Made by a program: the position numbers and the translations under genes. The notes beneath the pieces were generated by a model. The model did not search any database. It worked only from the letters and a program-made list of their open reading frames with translations, and was not told the DNA's origin. A stretch of 64,000 nt of DNA from Lachnospiraceae bacterium (GTDB lineage Bacteria > Bacillota > Clostridia > Lachnospirales > Lachnospiraceae), in contig CAAGDV010000013.1 in the NCBI GenBank assembly GCA_900768755.1, forward strand, positions 5,326 to 69,325, written 5' to 3'. Positions 34,045-42,736 of the stretch are shown here, in pieces (within the stretch, counting starts at the first letter, position 1; each line of letters starts with the position of its first letter).

Positions 34045-36462
34045 TTATGAGGCCTGCTCAAACTGGCTGTTGTAAAGCTCGGCGTAGAAACCGTTTTTCG
34101 TCAGAAGTTCATCGTGAGTGCCGCTTTCAACAATGTCTCCGTCCTTTAAGACAAGAATCAGATCGGAATTTCTGATTGTCGACAGACGATGAGCGATTAC
34201 AAAAGAAGTACGGTTCTCCATCAGTTTGTCCATCGCCGCCTGAATCTGCTGCTCCGTGCGGGTATCGACCGAACTGGTTGCTTCGTCAAGAATCAGCATG
34301 GGTTTATCTGCAATCATGGCACGTGCTATCGTAAGCTGCTGCTTCTGTCCCTGCGAAAGGTTGACCTGATCATTAAGTACCGTATCATAGCCATTCGGGA
34401 GTGTGCGGATAAAATGGTCAAGACCCACTGCCTTGCAGGCTTCGGTAATTTTGTCATCACTTACATCATCCGCACAGTATACCAGATTTTCCCTGACCGT
34501 ACCCTCAAACAGCCATGTATCCTGAAGTACCATACAAAACTGTGAGTGCACCTCTTCTCGTGTCATTTCCCTGGTGGATACTCCGTCTATACGGATTTCG
34601 CCGCCCTGAATCTCGTGGAAACGCATGAGCAGGTTAACCAATGTTGTTTTGCCCGCACCGGTCGGTCCGACGATGGCGACTTTCTGACCGGGTTCTGCTT
34701 TTGCAGAAAAATCCTTGATTACAATTGCATCCGAATCCTCATAGCCGAATTTCACATGGTCAAACTCAACAGTCCCCTTGACATCATCAAGTTTTGCGGT
34801 TTTGCCGCTTTCATCTTCCATATCCTCGGCCTCGAGAAACTCAAACACACGCTCTCCGGCTGCCGCTGCCGACTGAAGCGACTGCATCGCCTGGGCTATC
34901 TGGGAAAGGGGCTGGGTAAAATAGCGCACATACATCATAAACGCGACGATAACGCCAAAACCGATTCTTCCGTCAAGTGCCATTGCTCCGCCGACCACGC
35001 ACACCGCAACATACCCGAAGTTACCGATGAGCGCCATAATGGGCTGCATAAGTCCGGCAAGACACTGCGCGCGGAATCCGCTCTGTCTTAACTGTCCGTT
35101 CATCTCATCAAACGCTTTTTGGGCGTTCTCCTCACCGTTATACGCCTTCACAACCGTATGTCCGGCGTATATCTCCTCTATATGTCCGTTGAGTCTTCCG
35201 AGGTGCTTCTGCTGGCGGGCAAAATATTTCTGGCTCCGCCCCATTATCAGGAACATGAATACAAATCCGAGAAGACTTGCAAGTACCGCCGTGAGCGTCA
35301 TGATGAGGTTTGTTTTGAGCATCATAACAAGGCTTCCCAACAGCAGCACTATTGCGCTTACAAGACCGCTGATGCTCTGGTTTAGGGACTGTCCGATTGT
35401 GTCCACATCATTGGTTACTCTGGAAAGGACATCACCGGTGCTGGTCTTATTGTAGTACCACATCGGCAGGCGGTTTATTTTGCCCGATATGTCGGAGCGC
35501 ATCTGTTTGGAAACGCGCTGTGTAACGGTTGCCATTCCGAATCCCTGAATCGCTGTAAAAACATAGCTGCAGGCGTACATGACAATTAACGTAACCGCTA
35601 TGGTAAAGATTCTGTCCATGTCAACAGAAGGCTTAATGAGACCTTTTATTGAATCCGGCAGACTCTCTAAGGCGTTCAAAGCAGACTCCGTATTCCCCAT
35701 GTCTGCTCCGCCCATAACTTCCGTCATTGCCTGCTGGTCTGCGGCAGAAATCACCGTGCCGTCCACAATTACATCGGTGTAAAGTGCTTTGCCTACCGTC
35801 TGCGGCAGAGCAGCGAGCGCTGCCTGCATTGCCGCTTCATCTTCCTCGTCGACACCGCCAAAAAGCTTTAATGTTCCAATCTGTTCCGCACCGGAAATGA
35901 CTGAATCATTTACGGTAATTTCTGTAAACAATATGTTAAGGATGTTGTCGGGGAGCGTAAAAAGCATTGCGCGGCTCTCCTCCTCCGATACGGTTTCCAT
36001 CTTCTCAAGCGTCTGCATAAAAACTGCTTTGTCCTCATCCGTGATGTCTGTCGATGCCAAAACCTTGGCGGTATTCTCCTTCATACGGTCGCCGTCAGCG
36101 ATATTCCCGCTGATGCTGTCTATCGCAAGCTTCAGATTGGCGGAAACATTGTCCGATACGGTCTTTGTTATTATCTGCAGCTGTTCTTCCTTCGGAGCAA
36201 TTCCGGAGGTTATTGTATCGGTCATGTCAGATAACTTGTCCGGACCTATCAGCATCAGCACGGTTCCCGCTATGGCACAAACAAGCGCCACAACAATCAC
36301 GGCACGGTATCTTCGGCAGTAGCCGAAAAGCTTTTTCCATGTTCCGACCAGATTCTTGGCTTTCTCTCCTCCCGGTCTGCCCGGTCCGCCGTGCCGTGGT
36401 CCCGGTCCCGGTCCTCTTTTGGGGGAATCATCCCGTCCGATTTCATATTCTTTATTATCCAT
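34045..36462 (-). CDS. ABC exporter half-transporter with large extracytoplasmic insertion
   Basis: An 805-residue fused permease-ATPase, about 200 longer than usual. The N-terminus is Gly/Pro/Arg-rich (SPKRGPGPGPRHGGPGRPGG). After the first membrane helix comes an insertion (about residues 85-280) with a repeated ~50-residue unit, then the remaining helices and a complete ATPase: Walker A GPTGAGKTT, signature LSQGQ, Walker B LILDEATSSVD. The start ATG 36462 overlaps the partner gene's stop (TAATG) and uses AAAGGAGGAAC. The two form a heterodimer; this subunit carries the intact catalytic Glu. Substrate unknown. Confidence 0.92.
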   Translation of the reverse strand: MDNKEYEIGRDDSPKRGPGPGPRHGGPGRPGGEKAKNLVGTWKKLFGYCRRYRAVIVVALVCAIAGTVLMLIGPDKLSDMTDTITSGIAPKEEQLQIITKTVSDNVSANLKLAIDSISGNIADGDRMKENTAKVLASTDITDEDKAVFMQTLEKMETVSEEESRAMLFTLPDNILNILFTEITVNDSVISGAEQIGTLKLFGGVDEEDEAAMQAALAALPQTVGKALYTDVIVDGTVISAADQQAMTEVMGGADMGNTESALNALESLPDSIKGLIKPSVDMDRIFTIAVTLIVMYACSYVFTAIQGFGMATVTQRVSKQMRSDISGKINRLPMWYYNKTSTGDVLSRVTNDVDTIGQSLNQSISGLVSAIVLLLGSLVMMLKTNLIMTLTAVLASLLGFVFMFLIMGRSQKYFARQQKHLGRLNGHIEEIYAGHTVVKAYNGEENAQKAFDEMNGQLRQSGFRAQCLAGLMQPIMALIGNFGYVAVCVVGGAMALDGRIGFGVIVAFMMYVRYFTQPLSQIAQAMQSLQSAAAAGERVFEFLEAEDMEDESGKTAKLDDVKGTVEFDHVKFGYEDSDAIVIKDFSAKAEPGQKVAIVGPTGAGKTTLVNLLMRFHEIQGGEIRIDGVSTREMTREEVHSQFCMVLQDTWLFEGTVRENLVYCADDVSDDKITEACKAVGLDHFIRTLPNGYDTVLNDQVNLSQGQKQQLTIARAMIADKPMLILDEATSSVDTRTEQQIQAAMDKLMENRTSFVIAHRLSTIRNSDLILVLKDGDIVESGTHDELLTKNGFYAELYNSQFEQAS

Positions 36463-38219
36463 TACGCAAGTTCCTCCTTTGAAAGCTGAGACAGCGCAAT
36501 CTGACGATATACTTCGCAATTTTCCATCAGCTCACTGTGTCTTCCGATTCCGGCAATCTTTCCATCCTCAAGCACTATAATACGGTCTGCCTCACGGATT
36601 GTTCCTATACGCTGGGCGACAATCACTCTCGTTGAGTTCCTACACTTTTCATCCAATGTTTTGCGCAAAATACGGTCTGTTTTATAGTCAAGCGCAGAAA
36701 AAGAATCGTCAAAAATAAAGATTTCAGGCTTGCGCGCGATTGCCCTTGCTATAGACAGACGCTGCTTCTGACCGCCCGAGAGATTGGAGCCGCCCTGCGC
36801 GACAAATCCGTCGTAGGTATCTTCCATATTTTCAACAAACTCGGCCGCCTGCGCAGTCGAAACGGCGTCCTTGATGTCCTCCGAATCCGCGGCGTCCCGT
36901 CCGTTGTCGCCGTATGCAACGTTGGAGCTTATTGTACCGGAAAACAGCGTCGCCTTCTGCGACACATAACCGATTTTGTTGCGGAGGGCTTTTTGCGTAT
37001 AGTTTTTGACATTCACGCCGTCGACAAGTACTTCGCCTTCCGTGACATCATAAAAACGCGGAATCAGATTGATTGCAGTACTCTTGCCGCAGCCCGTGGC
37101 ACCGATGAAAGCAACGGTTTCACCCTGTTTTGCCGTAAAAGAAATGTTCTGAAGAACATACTCATCGGAGTCGGGATATTTAAAAGATACATCCCTGAAT
37201 TCAATTTCACCTGTTCTGCCCGCTTCACCCTCAGTTAAGGTTCCGTCATGAATTGAAGGCTTCGTATCAAGAACTTCATTAATACGGCCTGCTGCCACAA
37301 GTGCACGCGGAAGAAGAATGAATATTACTACCAGCATCATGAATGACATAACGACCTGTATCGCATACTGCGAAAAAACCATCATTTCAGAGAACAATGT
37401 GATTTTGTCCATCAGTCCGGCTTCGTTAATCAGAATCGCACCAATCCAGTATATTGCCAATGAAAGGCTGCTCATTATAAGCTGAATACTCGGCATCATA
37501 AGAGACATCGTCCTCTGTGCAAAAAGATTCGCGTGCGTGAGTTCTTCGTTTGCCACGCCGAATTTCTTTTCCTGATATTCCTCGGCATTATATGCCCTTA
37601 CAACCCTGAGTCCCGTAATATTTTCCCTTGTCACACGGTTAAGATTATCCGTGAGGCGCTGCATCTGCTTAAATTTCGGAAGCGCAACAACCACACATAT
37701 TCCGACGACAATCAGAAGCACAACAACTGCAACTGCTGTGGAAAAAGTCCACTGCCACGATTTGTTGATGATTTTGCATATCGCCCACACCGCCATAATC
37801 GGTGCACGGAAAAGCATCTGAAGCCCCATCACGATGAGCATCTGAACCTGCATAACATCGTTGGTGGAACGGGTAATCAGACTCGCCGTTGAGAATCGTC
37901 CGATTTCCTCCATGGAAAAAGACTGGACTTTTCTGAACAGTTCTCCCCTTATCGTTGCTCCGAGCCCTGTCGCAAGCCTTGAGGCGCAGACAGAAGTGCC
38001 TACGGTCGCCGCAAAACTAAGCAGCGCATAAAGCAGCATTTTGCCGCCTGCTATGATTACTTCGGACATTTTGCTGCCTGAGGTCTGAACAAGCACCGTA
38101 ATCTCCGACATATACTCGGGCATTGTCAGTTCAGCCCATACTGACAGGACGATAAAGCCAACTGCCAGAAACGCCAGCGCCCATTCTTTAATTGAAAATT
38201 TCTTTATAAGCTTCAGCAT
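36462..38219 (-). CDS. ABC exporter half-transporter, partner with degenerate catalytic site
   Basis: A 585-residue permease-ATPase with six membrane helices and an ATPase with Walker A GATGCGKST and signature LSGGQ, but Walker B FIFDDSFSALD, where Asp replaces the catalytic Glu. One degenerate site is typical of heterodimeric exporters such as TM287/288 and LmrCD. ATG 38219 with AAAGGAG about 12 bases before is chosen; the frame is open to 38258. The stop overlaps the start of the second subunit. Confidence 0.92.
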   Translation of the reverse strand: MLKLIKKFSIKEWALAFLAVGFIVLSVWAELTMPEYMSEITVLVQTSGSKMSEVIIAGGKMLLYALLSFAATVGTSVCASRLATGLGATIRGELFRKVQSFSMEEIGRFSTASLITRSTNDVMQVQMLIVMGLQMLFRAPIMAVWAICKIINKSWQWTFSTAVAVVVLLIVVGICVVVALPKFKQMQRLTDNLNRVTRENITGLRVVRAYNAEEYQEKKFGVANEELTHANLFAQRTMSLMMPSIQLIMSSLSLAIYWIGAILINEAGLMDKITLFSEMMVFSQYAIQVVMSFMMLVVIFILLPRALVAAGRINEVLDTKPSIHDGTLTEGEAGRTGEIEFRDVSFKYPDSDEYVLQNISFTAKQGETVAFIGATGCGKSTAINLIPRFYDVTEGEVLVDGVNVKNYTQKALRNKIGYVSQKATLFSGTISSNVAYGDNGRDAADSEDIKDAVSTAQAAEFVENMEDTYDGFVAQGGSNLSGGQKQRLSIARAIARKPEIFIFDDSFSALDYKTDRILRKTLDEKCRNSTRVIVAQRIGTIREADRIIVLEDGKIAGIGRHSELMENCEVYRQIALSQLSKEELA

Positions 38220-38390
38220 CAGACAATCATCTCCTTTGATTATTTCATAATCTGTCATTCACTCTTTAGGTAAAATGATATAACAATATAACCCCTATTG
38301 CCATATTTTAGTCAATAAAAAATATATAAATTTTGTATAAATTTTTTATAAATCGAGTAGGAGTGAATTTTTTTCCTCCTGCCCGCCCGT

Positions 38391-38431
38391 GAGCCTCATG
38401 TCCGTAAGGACATATTTCATATGTGAGGCTC
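38391..38431. repeat. Nested inverted repeat able to fold as a three-way junction
   Basis: Outer arms GAGCCTCA (38391-38398) and TGAGGCTC (38424-38431) are perfect. Between them lies the perfect inner hairpin ATGTCC-GTAA-GGACAT (38399-38414) and a short A/T pairing (ACATAT/ATATGT) that could make a second arm. It sits between the terminator of the dehydrogenase unit and the ABC exporter genes, in a 370-base gap without a convincing long gene. It could be a leader RNA structure or a small repeat element. Confidence 0.6.
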
Positions 38432-38435
38432 TGCG

Positions 38436-38468
38436 ACAAAAAAGGAGCAGAGAAAAATCTCTGCCCCT
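38436..38468 (-). terminator. Intrinsic terminator of the aminotransferase/dehydrogenase unit
   Basis: On the minus strand GGGGCAGAG - 6 bases - CTCTGCTCC (38444-38467) has an eight-of-nine stem, followed by TTTTTT. It ends the transcript carrying the iron alcohol dehydrogenase and the small ORF after it. Confidence 0.88.
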
Positions 38469-38480
38469 TTCCGTACCATT

Positions 38481-38570
38481 TTACGTCATAAAGTGCTTTC
38501 TGAACCTTAATATCTCGTATCCGCCAAGCATCAGACACCCAACGGCATAACATACATCTTCTCTTATCAT
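38481..38570 (-). CDS. Possible 29-residue peptide (low confidence)
   Basis: A short frame begins 22 bases after the dehydrogenase stop and ends 12 bases before its terminator. It reads MIREDVCYAVGCLMLGGYEI and then a basic end (RFRKHFMT). The composition is protein-like with a hydrophobic middle, but no good ribosome site is seen. It could be a microprotein or the tail of a lost gene. Confidence 0.25.
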   Translation of the reverse strand: MIREDVCYAVGCLMLGGYEILRFRKHFMT

Positions 38571-38592
38571 GCGACAAATGTCAAGAACCGGT

Positions 38593-39723
38593 TTATATTG
38601 CCTTTAAATAAATCTCTTTTATCTGCTCTCTTGTAAATGTAACCGGATGATTATTATAATTTCCGATGGAAACCTTGAAGAAATTATCCACCATCCAATC
38701 CACATCCGAAGACGTAATTCCCTGTTCCCCGAGCGTTATTCTCAGCTCAATCTGCTCCAACAGGCGGTTTATGCTCTCCGTGCAGTCATTTTCATCCTTT
38801 CCGCCAAGACAACGTGAAATATCCGCAAACTTTTCGGGTGCTCCCGAAATACTCATCTGCGTAATCACCGGAGTGAGCGCTGCAAGACCTCTTCCGTGAA
38901 CGATATTGCGAAGTCCGCTTGCCGGATGCTCCATACCGTGTGCCACCGTTACGCCGGCAGTGTTGATGACCATTCCGCCAATAGTGCTTGACCATGTAAT
39001 TGCATCCCAGTCATCGGCTGTTCCCGCACCACGGTATACCGGTACAAAATGTTTTCCAATCAACTTCATGCCCTCCAACGCAAGCATATCCGTCATAGGT
39101 TGTGCGATTTTGGAGGTATACGCCTCCATACAATGGCACAGCGCATCAAAGCCTACCGAGGCGAGCACCGGTTTAGGCATCGTCTGCATAAGCTCCGAAT
39201 CGATGATTGAGGCTTTCGCAACTATGGCCGGACAACGAAGCGATTTTTTGTCGCCCGTATTGGGATTGGTCAGCACTGCAAAACCATTGCCCTCGCTTCC
39301 TGTTCCGCAGGTTGTGGGCACAAGAATGAGCGGGAGTGCCTCATCACTGTGCTTTTTGTTGAAAATATAATCACTTATATCGCCGTCGTTTTTGACTATG
39401 AATGCAATCGCTTTGGCGCAGTCCATAATGCTTCCGCCGCCAAGACCGACAACCACATCGCATCCGTTTTCTTTCGCAAGGCGGGCGCCCTCAACAGCTG
39501 TCGTCGTCAAAGGATTCTGACTGACTCTGTCAAAAACAACACTTTCCACGCCGGCCGCTTTAAGATTATCCACTGCACGGTCAAGAAGACCGGATTTTTT
39601 GGTGCTGCTACGCCCTGTTACAACAAGTGCTTTGCGTCCGTACACCGCAGTCTCCCTGCCGATAAGTTCTGCCTTTCCCCTGCCAAAAATCAGGTTCACG
39701 GGGAGATAATAATTAAAATTCAT
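38593..39723 (-). CDS. Iron-containing alcohol dehydrogenase (candidate 4-hydroxybutyrate dehydrogenase)
   Basis: A 376-residue group III alcohol dehydrogenase. NAD(P) site GLGGGSIMDCAKAIA; metal ligands in GFDALCHCMEAY, HGMEHPASG and HGRGLA; PTTCGTGSEGNGFAV. CGGGAGG precedes the ATG. It lies 13 bases after the GABA-type aminotransferase, so a plausible substrate is succinate semialdehyde, reduced to 4-hydroxybutyrate. The family also includes butanol and lactaldehyde enzymes, so the substrate is inferred from context only. Confidence 0.85.
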   Translation of the reverse strand: MNFNYYLPVNLIFGRGKAELIGRETAVYGRKALVVTGRSSTKKSGLLDRAVDNLKAAGVESVVFDRVSQNPLTTTAVEGARLAKENGCDVVVGLGGGSIMDCAKAIAFIVKNDGDISDYIFNKKHSDEALPLILVPTTCGTGSEGNGFAVLTNPNTGDKKSLRCPAIVAKASIIDSELMQTMPKPVLASVGFDALCHCMEAYTSKIAQPMTDMLALEGMKLIGKHFVPVYRGAGTADDWDAITWSSTIGGMVINTAGVTVAHGMEHPASGLRNIVHGRGLAALTPVITQMSISGAPEKFADISRCLGGKDENDCTESINRLLEQIELRITLGEQGITSSDVDWMVDNFFKVSIGNYNNHPVTFTREQIKEIYLKAI

Positions 39724-39736
39724 ATATTCCTCCCGT

Positions 39737-41107
39737 TTACAAACCCATATCCTTTATTGTTTTGACAAGTGCAGCCTCATAGATTTCAAGTCCCTTGTCT
39801 GTCTGCTCGTCAGTCATAACGAGCGGTGCGAGGAAGCGGATTACGTTACCGTTGGTTCCCGCATTTTCAAGAAGGAGTCCCATCTGCAGTGCATTCTGTA
39901 TCATTTTTGAGACGAACTCTCCGAACGGTTCCTTGCTTTCCTTGTCCTTGACATACTCCACGCCTATCATTGCTCCGAGGCCCCGGACATCTCCTACCAC
40001 CGGATATTTTTCCTTGAGTTCATTGAATTTTGCCATGACTTTACCGGCAATATGACGTGCCTTTCCCGCAAAATCCTCTGCTTTCATTATATCCATCGTC
40101 TTGTTGGCTGCAGCGCATGAAACCGGATTGCCGCAGTATGTGCCTCCGATGGTTCCTGCAGGAACCGAATCCATAATCTCTGCGCTTGCCGTTATTGCAC
40201 TGATTGGCATGCCCGCGCCCATTGATTTTGCCGTCGATACGATATCGGGTGCCGCTCCGGCCTCAGCCCAATACTCGGATGCATAATATTTTCCCGTTCT
40301 GCAGTTACCGCATTGAACCTCATCTGCAATCATCAGAATTCCATTGTCGTCGCAGATTTTGCGGACTGCTTTGACCCATTCAATCGGTGCAGGTACAAAA
40401 CCGCCCTCGCCCTGAATCGGCTCAATTATCATGCATGCCACATCCGATGCCGGCGTCGCCTCATCAAACAGCTTATATATCCTGTCTATGTAATACTGTA
40501 TTGCTTCTTCTTCGCTATAGCCCTTTGGCGCCCGATACAGATACGGGTACTCTGCTCTGTATATTCCCGCGGGGAAAGGTCCCATGCCGAGGGAATACGC
40601 TTTTTTTGCCGTGAGTGCCATCGTGAGATTGGTTCTTCCGTGGAACGCACCTGAAAAACATATCACATTAGGTCTTCCCGTGTAAGCCTTAGCAACTTTT
40701 ATTGCGTTCTCATCAGCCTCTGCACCTGAATTGGCAAAATATGTTTTTTTCTTGTCGCCGCGGCACGGAATCGTCTGATTAAATTTTTCAGCCAGTTCCA
40801 CGTACCCGTCATGAACAATTACGTTAAAAATAGTGTGGAAATATTTTTCCGCCTGATTCTTTACGGCTTCAACTACCTCCGGTCTTGAATAACCCATGTT
40901 GAGTACGCCTACGCCGCCAATCCAGTCCAAAAATTTGTTTCCGTCAAGGTCCTCAACCATTGCGCCCTCGCCTTTTGCAATACATATCGGATATGTGGCT
41001 CCGCAGAGAGCCTTAGGCACCGCGGCGCTGCGCCTGTCCAAAAGTTCCTTTGCCCTGGGGCCCGGAACAGTTCCTGTAACAATTTTTGGTAATTCATCCT
41101 TTAACAT
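39737..41107 (-). CDS. gabT: Class III aminotransferase, 4-aminobutyrate aminotransferase type
   Basis: A 456-residue PLP enzyme, fold type I, subgroup III. NSGAEADENAIKVAK binds the cofactor phosphate, GAFHGRT and EPIQGEGG are conserved, IADEVQCG has the PLP Asp, and STAKSMGAG the Schiff-base Lys. It most resembles GabT enzymes, which move the amino group of 4-aminobutyrate to 2-oxoglutarate. RTGKYY is slightly unlike the common RTG-F. It lies between patA and the dehydrogenase with its own AAGGAA site. Confidence 0.85.
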   Translation of the reverse strand: MLKDELPKIVTGTVPGPRAKELLDRRSAAVPKALCGATYPICIAKGEGAMVEDLDGNKFLDWIGGVGVLNMGYSRPEVVEAVKNQAEKYFHTIFNVIVHDGYVELAEKFNQTIPCRGDKKKTYFANSGAEADENAIKVAKAYTGRPNVICFSGAFHGRTNLTMALTAKKAYSLGMGPFPAGIYRAEYPYLYRAPKGYSEEEAIQYYIDRIYKLFDEATPASDVACMIIEPIQGEGGFVPAPIEWVKAVRKICDDNGILMIADEVQCGNCRTGKYYASEYWAEAGAAPDIVSTAKSMGAGMPISAITASAEIMDSVPAGTIGGTYCGNPVSCAAANKTMDIMKAEDFAGKARHIAGKVMAKFNELKEKYPVVGDVRGLGAMIGVEYVKDKESKEPFGEFVSKMIQNALQMGLLLENAGTNGNVIRFLAPLVMTDEQTDKGLEIYEAALVKTIKDMGL

Positions 41108-41130
41108 AATATATTCCTTCTTTCTTTTGC

Positions 41131-41167
41131 ACTATATGCCGCAGTCGGTGTGAGCTGCGGCATAGTG
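41131..41167 (-). promoter_or_regulatory. Intercistronic hairpin between patA and gabT
   Basis: Arms CACTATATGCCGCAG and CTGCGGCATAGTG pair over 13 bp with a two-base bulge (about 41130-41167). No T run follows on the minus strand, so it is more likely an mRNA stability or processing element than a terminator. Confidence 0.55.
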
Positions 41168-41182
41168 GCTAAAATACATTTT

Positions 41183-42535
41183 TTATAATGAAAATTCTTT
41201 CTTTGTGTCTGAAAGTGCGGCATCCATTCTCTCGATAACCTGTGCAATCTGTTCCTCGGTAATCACCGCTGTGGGCTCAAAACGTATACATTTTGCATTG
41301 ACGAGCGTTCCCGCAGTCATTACACCTCTTGCGAAAAGTCCTTTTGCCACCGAATATCCGATATCGCACGCATTAAACTCAACCGCAAGCATAAGTCCCA
41401 ATCCTCTCACGTCATCGATAATCTCGGGATATTTTGCCTTAAGTGACTCAAGGCCCGCCTTAAGAAGCTCGCCCTTTCTTGCGCACTGTCCCGGAATGTC
41501 GTTGTCAATCATGTATTTGATTGTCGCGATTGCCGCCGAGCAGCATACCGGATTGCCGCCGAATGTCGGTGAACCCAAAAGCCATGGATTGTCAATCAAC
41601 TGCTGTACCCACATCTGCGGTCTGCAGATGATACCCGTTATCGGCATGATTCCGCCTCCGAATGCTTTACCGAAGGTCATGATATCCGGAGTAACGCCTT
41701 CTGCCTCGCATCTCCACATCGTACCGGTTCTTCCCATACCGCACTGAATCTCGTCAAAAATAAGTGCCACATCATATCTGTCACAAATCTCTCTGAGCTC
41801 TGCAAGATATCCTGCCGGGGGAACGATTACGCCCGCCTCGCCCTGAATCGGTTCAACAATCATGGCTGCAACTTTCTCGCCGACCGCAAGAAGATTTTTG
41901 ATTGCCTTCTCCGCATCCGAAGCGTTGCCGTATTCCACGTGCTGCACCTGCTGTATCATGGGAAGATACGGTACTCTGTATGTGCTCTTTCCGCCCATTG
42001 ATATTGCTCCGTATGATTTTCCGTGGAAAGCGCCAACCGTTGAAATGTACCAGCCTCCGCCCTTTGCAATCCTTGCAAGCTTAAGTGCCATCTCGACCGC
42101 CTCGGCGCCGCCGTTTGTAAAGAAGCAGTACTGCAAATCGCCCGGTGTGATGTCCGCTACCGCCTTTGCGAGATATCCGCGCAAAGGATCCAAAAGCTCC
42201 TGAGAATGAAGTGCCTGATGGTCAAGCTGCGCTTTGACCGTGTCGAGAATTTCCGGATTACGGTGTCCGCAGGTGTATATTCCAAAACCTCCCAGGCAGT
42301 CGATAAACTCTTCACCGTAAAGCCCTTCGCACACTCCGTCATGGTCTGTCCACTCAAGCACGGCAGAATTAGTTGACACGGATTTGCGGTACTTAAGCCA
42401 TCCCGGACTGACGTAATTGTCAAAATAGTCCAGAGTCTGCTCCGTCATTGTCTTTTTCTCGTCATCAGAAAGACAGTCCGAATGGATGTATCCGATAACC
42501 TTTTCCAAGTCTTTGCTTACCTGTTCGTAACTCAT
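41183..42535 (-). CDS. patA: Putrescine aminotransferase
   Basis: A 450-residue class III PLP enzyme of the PatA/YgjG type, which turns putrescine plus 2-oxoglutarate into 4-aminobutyraldehyde and glutamate. TNGGAEAVEMALKLAR, GAFHGKSYGA, IFDEIQCGMGRTG and TFGKAFGGG (Lys) mark the active site. The N-terminal YVSPGWLKYRK region fits this subgroup. ATG 42535 with AAGGAGG is chosen; the longer frame has no ribosome site. It heads the patA-gabT-dehydrogenase unit under a promoter and a switching leader. Confidence 0.88.
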   Translation of the reverse strand: MSYEQVSKDLEKVIGYIHSDCLSDDEKKTMTEQTLDYFDNYVSPGWLKYRKSVSTNSAVLEWTDHDGVCEGLYGEEFIDCLGGFGIYTCGHRNPEILDTVKAQLDHQALHSQELLDPLRGYLAKAVADITPGDLQYCFFTNGGAEAVEMALKLARIAKGGGWYISTVGAFHGKSYGAISMGGKSTYRVPYLPMIQQVQHVEYGNASDAEKAIKNLLAVGEKVAAMIVEPIQGEAGVIVPPAGYLAELREICDRYDVALIFDEIQCGMGRTGTMWRCEAEGVTPDIMTFGKAFGGGIMPITGIICRPQMWVQQLIDNPWLLGSPTFGGNPVCCSAAIATIKYMIDNDIPGQCARKGELLKAGLESLKAKYPEIIDDVRGLGLMLAVEFNACDIGYSVAKGLFARGVMTAGTLVNAKCIRFEPTAVITEEQIAQVIERMDAALSDTKKEFSL

Positions 42536-42556
42536 AAATAAAACCTCCTTAATGTT

Positions 42557-42645
42557 CCTTTGGCGGTTTGGCCCGCCCAAAGGAGTGCCTTGCAAAAAAA
42601 ACAGAGCCCGGGGGATTCTTTTTGTGCCCCGAAGCTCCTTTGCTT
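42557..42645 (-). promoter_or_regulatory. patA leader: terminator with alternative pairings (candidate attenuator)
   Basis: Reading the transcript, AAGCAAAGGAGC (42645-42634) begins a terminator stem, GAGC-TT-CGGGG...CCCCG-G-GCTC, with eight T at 42593-42600. Downstream CTCCTTTG (42585-42578) is an exact complement of the terminator's 5' side CAAAGGAG (42642-42635). It can instead pair in a second hairpin with CCGCCAAAGG, just before the ribosome site. These are mutually exclusive folds, as in transcription attenuators. The ligand or protein is unknown. Confidence 0.65.
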
Positions 42646-42656
42646 ATGTTGAGGTT

Positions 42657-42685
42657 ATAATATACCTAAATTACGCATTTTTCAA
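42657..42685 (-). promoter_or_regulatory. patA promoter
   Basis: On the minus strand TTGAAA (42680-42685), 17 bases, TATTAT (42657-42662). Transcription would begin near 42650, a few bases before the leader terminator. The promoter lies between potA3's stop and patA. Confidence 0.7.
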
Positions 42686-42736
42686 TTCTCTTTGGATGTG
42701 ATTTATCTACTCATTTTATAATCCTTATGGTATTTT

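Noticed and set aside
38308..38577. An 89-residue minus-strand frame spanning the terminator and cloverleaf
   Set aside because: It runs through an intrinsic terminator and nested inverted repeats, and no ribosome site precedes it.
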